Shown here: piece after piece, positions 11,850-43,600 of the stretch | Position numbering within the stretch: the first letter of the stretch is position 1 | How the letters are laid out: every line of letters starts with the position of its first letter | Assembly: GCF_037975245.1 (NCBI RefSeq) | Contig: NC_092578.1 | Coordinates: 12,444,321 to 12,508,320 of the forward strand | Origin: Apostichopus japonicus | Taxonomy: Eukaryota; Echinodermata; Holothuroidea; Aspidochirotida; Stichopodidae | Reading direction: 5' to 3' | Length of the DNA: 64,000 nucleotides | Program-made: the position numbers and the translations under genes | The notes under the pieces: generated by a model | Database searches by the model: none | Told to the model about the DNA's origin: nothing | Seen by the model: only the letters and a program-made list of their open reading frames with translations

Positions 11850-13391
11850 GGCAGCGGTAGCAGCGATGAGGAAGGGAAAGTCCCCGGTCCCGATGGCCTC
11901 CCTGCTGAGTAATATAGGACTTCTGGGAGGTTCTCGGTGGGGACTTTAGAGACGTGTTCGCTACCGCTTTCCAGTTGAATTACATGAGCCAAACACAGAG
12001 GGCTGGAAATATTGTTCTCCTCCCAGAGTCGGGGACCCTTTGGACCCTAATAGGCGTACAATAACGCTGTTAAATCTGGACTACAAAATCCTGGCCAAAG
12101 CATTAGGAAATCGCTTAGCGAATGTGATGCCGGATATTGTAGGTCCTCTCCAGACTTGCGCTGTGCGAGTCCTTCGGATTGAACTCAGTGTTTATTCGTT
12201 GGTTCTCGTTACTAAGGACGTCACGAGCATGGTCACTGTTAACGGATTTACTTCTGGTCCCTTCCCGGTTCGAAGGGGAGTCCGTCAGGGTTGTCCCCCT
12301 CCCCGTTGTTGTATGTTCTCTTCAGCGAAACGCTCAGTACCTCGCTGGACAGATGCTTGGGGTTTCGACCTTTCAATGTACCGGGTGGGGCTAGAGTTAA
12401 ATGCGTGCAATATACCGATGACGTCACTTGTATTGTGTCGGACCTCGTCTCCTTCAAGCCTTTATCGAAGGTTTTGGCGACCTTCTATGAGGCTATGGTG
12501 CCAGACTTAACAAGTCCAAGACCAAAGGGCTGCATTCAGGAGGTTGGCGTGGCCAATCCCTCCCGTTCGATGCTACTTGGTCAGATGTCATGATCAGGGT
12601 AATCGGCATCTGGCTAGGTTATGGTGCCCCGGAGGCCACCACTTGGGCCGAGAAGGCTGATCAGGTGGAGACAAGGCTCGACACATTCAATCGGAGGTGA
12701 CTCTCCCTCCCTGGGAAGGTTACAGTTGTCAATCGTTTTATTTTTTCCTCTCCTTTGGTATCCTGGTACGGTGATCGCTGCACCAGATTATTCCTTGGTG
12801 CGATTGGAGAGGATCATTTTTTATTTCATTTGGGGAAAGTGCAAACCAAACCTTCTCAAAAGGACCGTTCTGTAAAAGACCCCCTTGAGCGGGTGGGCAT
12901 GGTTTGGTCCACCTACCATCTTAACTTCGCTTTCTCCTTTTGAAAGGTTTTTTCGTTGCGTTTGAGAATCCCTCGTTTGCCTTTTTTGTTAGGTTCTGGG
13001 TGGTTTTCTTTTTCGCCACTACTGGCCCGGATCCTTTTCCAATAACCGGCCAAAGGCGACACGCTCTTCGGGGGTGTATACTCAGATTGGTGACTCACTT
13101 TGTAGAATCTAAGAGGAGGGTGGGCCAGATGTTCTGCTTAACGTGGCCCCCTCGGCTTGCCAAACCGCCATCTCTCCAGATGTGTGGTGTTCTGTGTGTT
13201 GTAAGTCATTAGATAGCCGTCTCCGGGACTTCGCGAGGAGGATTGCACATGGGGTCCTCATCACTAACCATTTTCGCCTAGTCAGGTGGCGATTAGGTTA
13301 TGGGATTTGTCCCTGTGTGGGCTGTAAAGCCATCAGGACTATGCAACACCTTTTGCTAAAGTGTCCCTTTGTCCGGTTGGTGTGGGAATGA
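11850..13391 (+). pseudogene. Decayed non-LTR retrotransposon reverse transcriptase with zf-RVT tail
   Basis: Plus-strand LINE ORF2 remnant broken by stops and frameshifts. In order: a GKSPGPDGLPAE-like motif near 11870; LLNLDYKILAKALGNRL (12070-12120); an NGFTSGPFPVRRGVRQGCP block (12240-12300) followed in another frame by LLYVLFSETL; a YTDD catalytic box (12410), a variant of the usual YADD; a thumb-like segment to about 12700; and a Cys-rich zf-RVT segment ending GCKAIRTMQHLLLKCPFVR (13143-13391). The part between the first blocks and the RQGCP block is shortened, consistent with an internal deletion. No endonuclease domain is visible. It lies wholly between the two foldback arms. Confidence 0.85.
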
Positions 13392-13454
13392 TGGTTTCAC
13401 GCCTTCATTATTGGTGTTATTGGTTGTTATTGTTTTGGTTATTAGTGTTATTGG

Positions 13455-13700
13455 TTGACCTCAGATGACTAGTGACCCGACTTAGCGTGTGTTGTTCGCA
13501 GAATTGATATGTGTTTATGAAGGGGGGGGGGGAGGTTTGTCTATACCAGACAACAAGTCTTCCTGGAGATCCTCGCTAATAGCAGCACTGGAGTACAGGT
13601 TCGAAAAGAACGACCTAAATACCTCAGATGACTAGTGACCTGACTTAGCGTGTGTTGTTCGCACAATTGACGTTGTGTTTATGAAGGGTGCACAATCCTA
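13455..13700 (+). repeat. Local duplication inside the right foldback arm
   Basis: ACCTCAGATGACTAGTGACC followed by GACTTAGCGTGTGTTGTTCG occurs at 13458 and again at 13621, about 163 bp apart, each leading into a GTTTATGAAGG run. The left arm has only one copy of this segment, so the duplication arose in the right arm after the palindrome formed. Confidence 0.75.
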
Positions 13701-14532
13701 CAAAATTTCTCAATGAGTCGGTATTCACATCTGGTCTGTTTTCCCTCAAGTTACCCTATTATATAGTTGACTCAATGTCATCAGTCTTACATGACACTCG
13801 TAACTCCCATATAATAACGGGTTTGCGACAGTGTCTATCCACGGTCGATCACACCTCAAAGTTCCCCAATAAGTCCTAAGTGGCTTCCTGAGCCAAAGTG
13901 ACACAATTAGCATACCAGCCATAACATATAGTCAGGGTGCAAGCCCGGTTTCATTTACACGTTTGAGGACGGAAGGTTTGATGGTCCCGATCAGAAAAGG
14001 GCACAGGGGGTCTGGGGATTGAATATGAATTTCCTTTTTTTTTCCAGGAGGTCATCTTGGATTCTGGCCGCCATCTTGGAAGTGGGTGGCCCAAGCAACA
14101 TACCATGACCATCATTTTTTTCAGTGAGCTCGGAAACACCTTAATTGACCCCTCATTTGTTCATCTCCGATTTTTACAGCCAGATATATGACATTTCGTT
14201 TTTTCTGGCGGCCATCTTGGATTTTGGCCGCCATCTTGGAAGTGGGTTACTCAAGCAACATGTCATGATCATCATCTGTTTCAGTGAACCCGAAAACACC
14301 TGAATTGACCCCTCATTTGTTCATCTCCGATTTTTACAGCCAGATATATGACATTTCCTTTTTTCTGGCGGCCATCTTGGATTTTGGCCGCCATCTTGAA
14401 AAATCGGAACCGATAAAGTGGGTTCCACGGATAAAATCGATAGATAGGTCGAAAAGAAACTCCATGCCAAATTTGGTACTTTTGTCCGGCCGGTAACGTT
14501 AAGCCTAAAAATTGTTGCTAAGCCACCTGACT

Positions 14533-16352
14533 AAGCGGGCCTGTCAATATTCAGCATGACGCTATGAAAGCTGCACCATGTATAAAATATTAATCTTTTG
14601 TGCAATATCACTCTCCATACATTGGCTCTCTATACGTTGAATTTCAAAGATGAACCTATCATTGAACATTGCAAGAAGGCATAGCCTATCAGAGATAGCC
14701 ATTTACAGTATCTCTGAAGTATGGTTCTGCATGTATTTGAAGCATTGTATTGGACGTGTCACCATACAAAGGACACATACAGTAGCTTAAGCAACTTTTG
14801 GGAGTCATTGTAGGATACCCCACACTTATTTAAGTGCAATAAGTGAATAACTAGCTAAGCTTCTTCCGGAGGAAACTGCTCACCATACACATAGGTTTTA
14901 TGGGATGAACTTTGTTTGCCATTTCCAACTGCTAAAAAAGTTTTCTGCTGGAAGCAGCCACATACCATCAAAATTGCAGTCTTACTGCAAATTATAAAAA
15001 CATCAATCGTTCATATATTTTATTAGAATTCAGTTATGTTAAAAATGCAGTAGTGAGAAACAACATTAAATGAGCAGGGATGTAATACTTGAATTGAAGA
15101 GGGGCTTTACACAGGTAGGCCTAGGCTATGGGTTAATGTTGGCTGCATCTTTTTATTACTGACCAATGATACATTTATCGGCAAAAACCAATATTTATAG
15201 GCCTAGGCTAGTAACAATATCTGTGCAACACTATTTGTACTACCTGTAGACCTAGGCTAGGCTATAGGCCAAAGCTTAGACATTTCTGAAAATAATTGGT
15301 TCCTACTCCAAAGGAAGTGCAAAGTTTCTAACCTCGGGCCTACAGAAAATTGAAGCAATAGGCCTACAATTACAAATACTGAACCCACACTCAGCAAAAA
15401 GCCATCCGTGAACCAACTGCACAGGCTAGATTTAACAAGGATTTAGAAATCGTAATATTTACACTACATCATAGTTCATACATGTTTTGTCAGGGCTAAC
15501 TTGATTCCATTTTAACCAAAATTTAAGTTAAGCCTTTCGGCCAAATGTTTAATGGTATTAAACCTACCTGACATTTCCTTCACTCTCATCAGTAGTGTTT
15601 GATACCTCCATCAGCACACTGACTGTTCTGTACTCAAGTGGTAAAACTCTCGAAATAATTCTGCTACACTGCTAACATCGACAAATAGGCAGTGTAGGCT
15701 AAGCGCACGGGCTAAGGAACAGGCTACGGTAAAGCAGCCGTACCTTAGCTACATAGGGTATCCCGAGCCTATTATAACTACCGTTTCTTTCAGTGTTAAA
15801 TAGAAACGAGTTTTTAATATAAAGGATGCTTAAAATGGCCGATAACAGGTAAGTTCAGTTAGATTACTAAAAAGGCCTATAAAGGACTTAACGGAGAAAT
15901 TAGCCCTAGATGTACGAATAGTAGAACTTCATTGTTTCACACCTTGATGCGGATAAATAGTTAGCTAACTAGCAACTAGATCCATAAGGCAATATTTATC
16001 TGCACAATTTACAACGTGTATTACGAACTAAACTGTGCACTTGCACATCAATTATTGTATCCGGACCCAACACACAGAAATCGGTACTTCTGTGAAGAAT
16101 GTTCCATTTTCATCACTATGGAAATAGCCGACTTTTCGATCTATTCATCGACTTCGAAATAATTCCTTAAATACCAATTTCAAACCATTGAGAGTTAACA
16201 TATATTTAAATATGAAACTTCGTTAAAGAAAAGTTTCAATTTTACACCATTGGTAGGTAGAAAATTGTATGGTGAAATATCCATATAAAATGGAACGGCC
16301 CAGTAGTTTTTAATTGAGTATATATATTTATTTTTCGAGACTTGGCATCAGC
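14533..16352. other. Intergenic stretch, nothing recognised
   Basis: Mostly AT-rich with several GCCTAGGCTA-type runs around 15110-15260. No convincing coding frame, RNA or terminal-repeat structure. Confidence 0.45.
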
Positions 16353-16426
16353 GGCGCCATGGCTTAGCTGGTTAAAGCGCCTGTCTAGTAAACAGGAGAT
16401 CCCCGGTTCAAATCCGGGTGGTGCCT
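16353..16426 (+). tRNA. tRNA-Thr (AGT)
   Basis: Full cloverleaf. The acceptor strands GGCGCCA and TGGTGCC pair over seven positions with one G-T pair, followed by discriminator T. The D-arm carries TAGCTGGTTAAAGCG. The anticodon stem CCTGT/ACAGG closes the loop CTAGTAA with anticodon AGT. The T-arm is CCCGG TTCAAAT CCGGG. The internal A box (TGGCTTAGCTGG) and B box (GGTTCAAATCC) are intact. A TTCTTTT run directly after the gene is a plausible polymerase III terminator. There is no intron. It appears to be a functional threonine tRNA standing alone on the plus strand. Confidence 0.95.
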
Positions 16427-18543
16427 TCTTTTCTCAATGACCGACGATTTCGCTTAACATTTCTAGTCCAGTACACTTTTAAATGACAAGTCAATTCATT
16501 TTTCAACAAAGGACACTTAAAGTAGAACGATAGTGACAGAAAAAAAATCTCTAATTTTCATATATAATGTAGTTTATATGTTACCAAGCAACATATTTTT
16601 TTAATTTTCCAAATAGCACACCGGAAAGTTATAAAAAAGGGAATTGAAACATCGTTTTTTCGTCTCCGTAATTTAAGAATTTGCAAACACTGCAACGACC
16701 TTGAATAGCCCTCAGGTCAGTGAATGACGTCACTGTGATGATCTTTTCTGTTGTGCACTGTTCAGTACGGAGCTGTGCGTGCATTTCGTGTCAGCATAAC
16801 TGTTATTTTCCGGCGTAATGTTCAAGACATAAATAGATAATGAATATCATGGTGTTTCTTGATTTCTTCACCACGTGTTTACAAGTTTTTTTTTACGAAA
16901 TTTGCTGCGATTTCGCAACGATTTCCCAATATCTGAAGAGGTAACTCGCAAGCTGACCCAAAGTAACGTAAATCTCAAGATCACGTTTTTGGCGGGTTTT
17001 ATACAGAGTGATGTATGAATGTGCTCACTTACCAGTCAAACTGGCACAATAACAATAGTGATGATAGTCTCCAACGTAGATTAGTATAACATCCGAAAGA
17101 AAATCCAAAGTTCTAAACAAAGTAGATTCGCTTGTATGCACTAGGCCTACTGTAAAACATATACGTTCCTTGTTCCGTGCGTCATTAAATCCAACAGAAA
17201 GGTTTCATTGAGCTTGAAATACAACCGCATTTGAACTCAATCGAGTAGATAGTCTAGCTCGAACAATTTTCTCACTACATGCAATGCCTATTGCGTTTAT
17301 TCACATGCATGCCTCGTGGTTTGGGCTTCAGGAGGAATCGTGTTCTAGCCCAACTTCACGTAGGTCCGCAAACGGTACTTTCACACTGTGCAAACATAAG
17401 TGACAGTGTGCGCTATACCGTAAGTAATACTTACACGATGTTTTGTTTCGCTCGAGCATACACACATTTCCTATTCGTATTACATTTAAAGTGGTTTGAA
17501 GGGTATGAACACATCTCTGCCCAAAAAACTCTGCCTAAGCGACGTCCATGCCCCAATTGAAATTTGCACGTTTATTCTCTCCTCACATAGTCTTTAGGTT
17601 GTTCACGTCTGACATGTCTTCCAGTTCCAACATTTACAGTTGCATTTATCAGGATATATATAAATAATGCGGCATAAAAGCATCAATCTTTCAAACTTTT
17701 TTTACTTTAGTGACCTTGCCACACGCAAATTTCAATTGGGCCCGAGATGGCTCTATGACCGATTATTCCGTAATTTACATTGGGGCAGTCGGCTTCACTA
17801 AAACGACAAGAAAAAGCAGGAACAATAACCCCTTATTAAAATTAGACCGTGTATCAAATCTCCTCTCTGGTTTAGGTTGTTTGTCGAGTCCAATATAGAG
17901 TAGGTTGCAACTAAACTTACACACTAAGTGCACACTGCTGAAGTACACTACGCCGAGCTCACTTTGTTATCATCATAATGACGTCAAATGTCACTGTAGA
18001 TCATGTGATCATCATATCGCTGTTCGCGAAAAGCCCAATTTTTGTTTAAAAAATCAACGAGTTTAGGAATTTTTTTTAAGCCTTTCCCAACATCGGGTTG
18101 ACTTGAATTTTCACATGTGTAATATGGAAACCAACTAGAATACTCTTGAATAAAATCGTATTTTTTCGTCGATGCTCAAAAATCACTATCGTTCATCTTT
18201 AAATCGAAAGCCGGAAGGTTTTGTGATTAAGCCATAACATTTTAACACCAAATGTTCCAATATCAAGAAAGAGTCCCCCTAGCGAATTATGACTAGTCAC
18301 GTAGTTACTGTAACGGCACAACGTACACTTTCTTTACCTAAATGAGGAATATTCCAGCGGCGGATCTTTCCTATATCACTCCGTTCAAGAGATGACGTCC
18401 TGGGGGAGGGGATGTCCCCTAGTTGGCAAAGCTTAAAACTGATTACACAATTATTTTAAAAAAATGTGAATTTTCTGTTTGGGTGGGGGGGGGGGCGGGG
18501 GCTGTGGCATGACATCCCGACTGGTAACCGGGTCGGACCTGAT
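16427..18543. other. Intergenic stretch, nothing firm
   Basis: No recognised gene. It holds ATGACGTCA-like sites (16725, 17978). A short inverted pair, CCCCAATTGAAATTTGC near 17551 and its complement near 17725, is about 160 bp apart. The frame at 17279-17560 has no recognisable domain. Confidence 0.4.
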
Positions 18544-18551
18544 CCCCGCTT

Positions 18552-18924
18552 CAGTGGCGTAGGAAGGTACTTTTGAGTGGGGGGGGGGGCTGAAGACTGA
18601 TGGCCGGCCTGGGGGAGGGGTCTAAGGGGAGGTTTCCCCCTCCCCCTTTGGAATTTTTTGCATTTCCAGGTGGCCTCAGATGCAATTTGGTGCAATATAG
18701 CACACTTCAACACCCACTCCAATTTGTAAACTTAATTTTGTATTTTCACCTGGCCTTAGATGCAATTTGGTGCCCCAAATGAGATTTTTTTTTCTCATTT
18801 GAAAATGAAAAAGGGGTTTTCTGACTTGTGAACCGGGGGGGGGGCGGAATGATACTTCCGCCCCTCCACATTTTTCGCTGGGGGAGCTGGCGCCCCCCCA
18901 GCTCCCCCGGTTCCTACGCCCTTG
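18552..18924 (+). mobile_element. hAT-like MITE, copy 1, with 8-bp target duplication
   Basis: A 373-bp element begins CAGTGGCGTAGGAAGG and ends TTCCTACGCCCTTG, imperfect terminal inverted repeats. It is flanked by a perfect 8-bp duplication CCCCGCTT (18544-18551 and 18925-18932). The 8-bp duplication and CAG...CTG-type ends point to hAT mobilisation. No transposase is encoded, and the open frames inside are non-coding. It carries three G-tracts and is highly similar to 62954-63316. Confidence 0.9.
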
Positions 18925-18932
18925 CCCCGCTT

Positions 18933-20260
18933 CGTATGCCACCGGCTGCCGTGATCTTGCAAAATGACTCAATGGAGTCATTCTAGATTCACAAATGTCA
19001 ATGAATCCTCAAATTAATAATATATGCGGTAGTGCTTCGTTTGCTTTTATGAAAATCAGGAGCATACGCAGATATTTGGACAAGCAATACATCTACAAAC
19101 ACATCCATCTGAACAATTACAACAGCATCCTCACCGCCTTCCGTGTACAGCTCTTCTACAGCTTCAACGCATTTGCAGTTTTACTTTTGGAGCTAACATG
19201 TTTACTAGGATTCAATCAGTCAGGCTTTTACATTTATTGACCTCAATTGACCTTCCCCAATACCAAAAGCAGCCAAGAACCTACTGAGGGGCACTTATAT
19301 AACAAAATTGAGATTCTGTGAAGCTAAATTTACTCTTTTTTAGCTTGTTTAAAAGATTTTCAGATTTTGCCTCCTATTGACCTCAAACGACCTTTGACCA
19401 ATATCAAAACTGCTCAAAGTATAATTCTCATTAAGGGGCACCTAACATCCATCTTTATATGCCATTATAAAAATATGTTCAGATGTTCAGTAAGCTTTTA
19501 TAAGGTTTCCATATTTTTGCCACTAGTGACCTCAAATGATCTTTGACCTTGCTCAATGATGGAAACAGCCAAGAATTATTAAGGAGAGTGTGTTTACTAC
19601 ACAAGGGGTCACATATGCACCGACACACACACAGGTGTATTTTATGTTCAGAGCTAACCCCATTGTTTTTTCAGAGCTAGGACCCCCATTGCTTTTTTTC
19701 AGAGCTGGACCCCATTGTTTTTTCAGAGCTAAGACCAATTGTTTCTTAATTGTTCAAATCCACTTATCAGGACACTCAAACCTTAACAGAACTTTTCTGA
19801 GGATGTGGTGATTCTTTTCAAATGATGTCTGAGGACTTGGAATTCCTTGTTCAGTCAGTATACAACACAAAGTGCGCACATACATATGGTATCCCCATTG
19901 GTATTGTTTAAATAAAAAGTAATGAATGCTTTCTACCAAATAGGGGCAATTCTTATGGAATGGGGTAATTTGTTTAGGTTTTTCACACAACTGGGGAGTG
20001 TGTGTCTCCTGTGCTCCCCCTTCACTGCCCACCCACCCGCTGTGGAAAGAACACATCAAATGTCCAAGTGAGTTTGAGTGCTCTAATAGTGGCAGCAAAA
20101 GAGTGCCACAGCTTGATCTTTGGTGGACAGTTTTGGTCTTTCTCACATGCTGATTAAGGTTAAGTAAAGGAGATAATATATTGAGCTGAGGACTAAACCA
20201 ATTATCACAGCTTTTCATAGGCAAAGTACATGAAATAAGAAGGAAGAACTGTGTTTCCAC
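18933..20260. repeat. Region of diverged tandem units rich in TGACCT half-sites
   Basis: From about 19230 to 19590, units of roughly 145 bp each start with a GACCTCAAATGACCTTTGACC-like box (near 19235, 19378 and 19530) and contain a GGGGCAC run. At 19648-19745 a short unit with CAGAGCT and CCATTGTTTTTT is repeated four times. The minus-strand open frame at 19754-20260 has no recognisable domain and lies beyond the likely 3' end of EFTUD2. Confidence 0.55.
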
Positions 20261-22273
20261 TTTTCTTTACATTTTATTAAAAAGTTAATCTACATCTCAC
20301 CCCACACATGGGGAATAGTAACACTAACAATAAACTTACAATTTAACAACTTGATTTTGGTTGTATGTTACGAAAGCAAAATGCATCACCCAAAGATTTT
20401 ACATATATACAGACCCATTCCAAGTACTTGCTCAGTCAAATCAAAGTGAGAAATTGATACTTAATTTTTTTAAATTGACCCCACATTGGCAAAGTTTCAA
20501 GTCCACTTTCTAGCTACCAAAGGAAATGTGTGAAGATTATCTGTTTAACACTTTAAGTGAATGGTAAGAGGGAAATTTATCAAATGGAATGGAAGGAAAC
20601 TTAATTGATCGGAATTGTGGATCGACAGTGCCAGCGTCAGTAATCAGTTCAACATATTCAAAGATGGATCACGCTTACACATTCAGTGTTACAACGTTAC
20701 AACACAGTGGAAACTTTGATATTGGCAACAAAACCTGTTGATTCAAACTGCAAGTAATTTAACACACAATTCTTCTGGAGGTCAGCTTTAAGTACAAAAT
20801 ACTATAGAGGTAAAAGTACAGGCACAGAGGGTTGGGGATGGGGGTGGGGGGGGGCAAGAGACACCACAGGTTGCCTCCTTAAAGTTCCCCTTTCCACTTT
20901 TAACATTAATTCTGTTCAATATCAGTAAATGAGCAGAGGGATAAAGCCTTCTTATTAATCATTTGGAAGACAGCTAACATTGATAGAATCTTGAATGCTT
21001 CTGCATACATTTTACATTTTGGTGTAAATTGCTTGCAAATCTACAATGGAAATTCACAATCGGAAACACAGGTGTGCCAGTAAAAGTGGGTAAAGAGAGG
21101 GGTGTTGTTCCCTAGAATTTACATCCAATGGTAACATAATTTCCATGCAAACACTGTATTGATACTTCAAAGAATTCATATTTTAATATAAACATAACAC
21201 AAACAACAATAAGTTCATCAATGCTATTTGAATGTAATACATGCAGCTGCCAGACACAGACCCATTACACCATCTAGACTGTTACTTTATTCTGGACAGA
21301 TGGTTCACAGCGAATAGAGCAAAGAATATACATCTATAGTTTTAGAAAAATCCACAGGGGTTAATCAATATATGACAATGTTAGAACTGGTGCTTCCTTT
21401 TGTTAACCCCTCTCTCCCAGCCCCCAGCCCCCTGCCCCAACCACCCCTTCCCCACCCTCCTCCTCTCTGGCAAATATCAATGAAGTTTGGTAAATCAGTA
21501 ATTTTAAGGAAGGGGGACACATGAGGGGCACCAACACTATCCAAGGTGGACACAACAATCTGTTTTGGTACAACAAACACAGTAAATACACACATTATAT
21601 AGTGTTGGTAAATATTAAAGCTAATACATACTCAACTCCCACAGACTAGCATGACCGTATCAGAAATCATCATCATTGGATAACAGCTGAGAAATTAACC
21701 AAACCAAAAATAGAATAACTTTCCTTTAGGAAGCTCACAAATTGAATGTTTTAGATCAACATGGTGTTACAAGGAGACATTTGCCAATCTGATGTTAGTT
21801 CTGCTTAAAAATCCAGGATGATACATTTCCTTTCCAATTGTAGTATCTGAAAGATGAAACTATCAATTAAAATGATAGGCTGAACCATTTTGCAAACAAA
21901 TTATGCAATTTGCCGTATGACGAGCATATCATACCGAATAGGGTTAACTTAGAATGCTGTGATTGGCCACTTTGTAGAACAGCTTTAAACAAATTTCCTT
22001 CCATAAAAATGCTATCTGGAAACAATCCACCCTGTCTTAGCAGTTTTCAGTACTCAACCATTGCTTAGTCTTCAGTCATTATCATAAGTTTATTTGCACA
22101 AAATGACTCCATTTTTCATAGAAAACAGTCAAGTTCTGTTCATAAAAAAACTGTATGCCTTAACAAAGGCATTCGAATTGGTCCATTTTGAATTTTGTCC
22201 TTAATTTCCACCAGTGTGTTGATGGAAATATTCACACAGCATAAGGCAACCTCTGACCTATGAACAATATCGT
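20261..22273 (-). other. EFTUD2 3' flank, including probable 3' UTR
   Basis: On the minus strand, downstream of the EFTUD2 stop codon. An AATAAA signal (plus-strand TTTATT, 22089-22094) lies about 180 nt past the stop and would give a short 3' UTR. Another lies near 20272 and would give a UTR of about 2 kb. No coding sequence is evident. A C-rich run sits at 21410-21460. Confidence 0.45.
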
Positions 22274-41447
<19,174 letters not shown>

Positions 41448-41493
41448 CCTGTATGATCTGCTGAGCTACGTTTACAATTTTAATAGAGACCAA
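41448..41493 (-). other. EFTUD2: EFTUD2 5' UTR segment with upstream splice acceptor
   Basis: On the minus strand TTTTGTTCCCTCAG precedes 46 nt leading to the start codon, a strong acceptor. The transcript therefore probably begins in a non-coding exon upstream (higher coordinates). A CACCAG/GTAAAT donor near 44617 is one possibility, unproven. Confidence 0.5.
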
Positions 41494-42900
41494 CTGAGGG
41501 AACAAAAGGACAATTAAATAGTTAAAGTTTGTTAAAATATTTCAACATGCTAACTACTTGTTTTGATCAAACTATGTGTTAATCCCCTATGTTGCATATA
41601 ATGATATTCTTGCTTTTATTTTATTTGTACTCTTTTGTTCCCTGACACCTGAAGTTTTTGTTGAAGGCTTCTAATATTATCTGGGCAACTACCAGGTCTT
41701 GATGCTTTGTACTACTGGCAGTAAACCAAGCCACCATACTGGTTCTGATTGGTTTGAGGGACCGACCCCTTAGCTGCACACAATCTATTTCATATTCATG
41801 ATGGCCAGGCACTGTGACTTATCATCCCACTTATGTTTGAGGCATGAAAATTAATATGCTGTCCTACCCACATATAGCCAATCATAGTGATCCAGGTTTT
41901 ATCATTTTTTGTATATCTCTTGCACTGTGGAGTATGTTGTGAAGTGATCCTTTGAACTGCAGAGGGTTCTCTTGAACATTGACTGGGATAGGTCATGATT
42001 TTGAATTTTCTTTATTTGGCCCCATTGCACAATATTTCTATCTTTGAATAAATGTGTTAGTCACAGAGGCCAACAAACTATTTTTTATTTTGAGCACTTA
42101 GAATCATATGTGTTTAGAGTCCTAATTCCTGATACTGTAACAGTTAGACTCCTGTTTAATATCAATTCAACTCAACCCTTATGCATTCATCATGTGTGGT
42201 TGTGTACTAACTATTACTTTACGCATTTACGCAGTGTTATACTATATATAGTAATTAGTTGCACTTACACTGTGACTGTTGTGTGTGTAACTTACATTGA
42301 CAATTTATGATACAATTTTGATACACACAGCCTGAATAACAACAGCTAAACTTTATAGAGTGGAAGATGGAAACATCAACTTGAATGCTGAGGCTGTTTC
42401 ACAAATAATTTCCTTTTATATTGCATGCAGTTTTTCCTTACACATGTAACAGAGTGACTAAAGCTAACCATGCAGACCAAGGTAGCCCCAAATCCTGTCC
42501 TAACAACATCTCAATAAGCAAGTCCATCAAATAGGCCTTAGAATGCAATTTGAGTAACCACCTCGGGTATCACTTTGGGAGTGGTGGCTCAATATTGGCT
42601 TAACCTGATGGCCAAGTCAGTCATACTCACAGTTCTAAAAATTACTTTTTCCATGTTCTTGCTTTTTTTTTTAATTTTGGTAATTGCCGAGGCTTGAGGA
42701 AAAATAATTTGACACAGATTCAGAATCTGAATGGGTTAAGTCGGCAAAAATCAAACTAGAGGACATAAATGCCTACCGAACACTACAAAGTATGAGTAAA
42801 AGTATAAGTTATTAGATAACCAATCCAGAGTGAGTAAGCTTGCCTTTCAAACAGTCTTCTAGACTAGTTGCATGCACAATGTCTGATGGCAAAGCATTCC
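41494..42900. other. Region upstream of EFTUD2 coding start, nothing recognised
   Basis: Probably the 5' UTR intron of EFTUD2. AT-rich, no domain-bearing frame. A CCAATCAGAACC-like segment lies near 41737. Confidence 0.4.
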
Positions 42901-43600
42901 AATCTTTTAAGGTGCGGAGGAAGAAGGAATAATTATATAATATTTTTCTAGCATAGGGAACTTATAAGTTAAGATCTTGTTAAATTCTTGTGATAAACTT
43001 TTTGTTGGGATTAGATTGTCTTTATCAATTGATACAAGATTATTATTGACTTTAAAAGGCATTCTTCTTGTTTTTAGCAGGAGCCAATCTAATTCCTCAA
43101 GCATATTTGTCACACTGGATTTATAAGAGTAGTCTGCCATACAAAATCTGGCTGCTCTTCTCTAACAGCTTCTACTTTATCCACATTACACTGGTGATAG
43201 GGGTCCCAGACTACTGAAGCGTAATTGAGCACTGGCCTGACAAGAGTTTTGTATGCTGTAGTTTTAACATCTTTGGGACAGCTTGAGAGGTTATGTTTTA
43301 GAAGGCCAAGAACATGGTTTGCTTTATTGGTTATGTTTATTCATGTTTATCCATCTAAGTTAGCTATCAATTTCAAAACCGTGCAGTAAGGGTGAGAGTC
43401 AACAACTTTTAGAGGTTGGTTGCACAGGGTGTAGACGGTTGTTTTGTAACATTTTTTAGATGAAATTGAGAGGATGTAGCATTTAGAGGGGTTAAAATAT
43501 ATTTGCAATAAATAATTTATTTTGCTTATTTAAGTTTATTTAAGTCATCTTGGAGGATTTTGTTGGTCAGTTTGGTTATCACTATGAATGATTGCCACAT
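42900..43600 (-). pseudogene. 3' fragment of a CR1/L2-like LINE reverse transcriptase
   Basis: Minus-strand remnant with frameshifts. In order from about 43560: LQDDLNKL, then FNPSKCYILSISSKKCYK and PLKVVDSHPY, then NKANHVLGLLKHNL, AYKTLVRPVLNYASVVWDPY (43250-43190) and a final segment with MADYSYKSSVTNMLEELDW (43140 downward). This is the usual C-terminal order of jockey/CR1/L2-group ORF2 proteins. There is no catalytic core, so the copy is 5'-truncated and dead. It may lie within the EFTUD2 5' UTR intron. Confidence 0.85.

Larger units (their letters stand above)
10641..14532. mobile_element. Foldback element with ~1-kb inverted arms around LINE sequence
   Basis: The left end AGTCAGGTGGCTTAGCAAC is matched in reverse complement at the right end (GTTGCTAAGCCACCTGACT). 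The arms stay complementary inward to a C-tract at about 11790-11803 on the left and a G-tract at about 13525 on the right. The arms are unequal: the ~160-bp subrepeat described separately is present about 3.5 times on the left and about 2.5 times on the right. The centre is a decayed LINE reverse transcriptase. No target duplication is obvious. No transposase was seen, so movement would need factors supplied elsewhere. Confidence 0.85.

Noticed and set aside
11693..11992. 99-codon minus-strand frame
   Set aside because: It is the antisense of the LINE reverse transcriptase start and foldback arm.
17551..17742. Inverted pair CCCCAATTGAAATTTGC spaced about 160 bp
   Set aside because: Too short and without flanking target duplication; could be chance in AT-rich DNA.
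18456..18981. Overlapping minus-strand frames, repeated at 62861-63420
   Set aside because: They are shadows inside the hAT-like MITE copies, which explains their similarity to each other.
19754..20260. 168-codon minus-strand frame
   Set aside because: No recognisable domain and low-complexity composition; it lies beyond the likely 3' end of EFTUD2.
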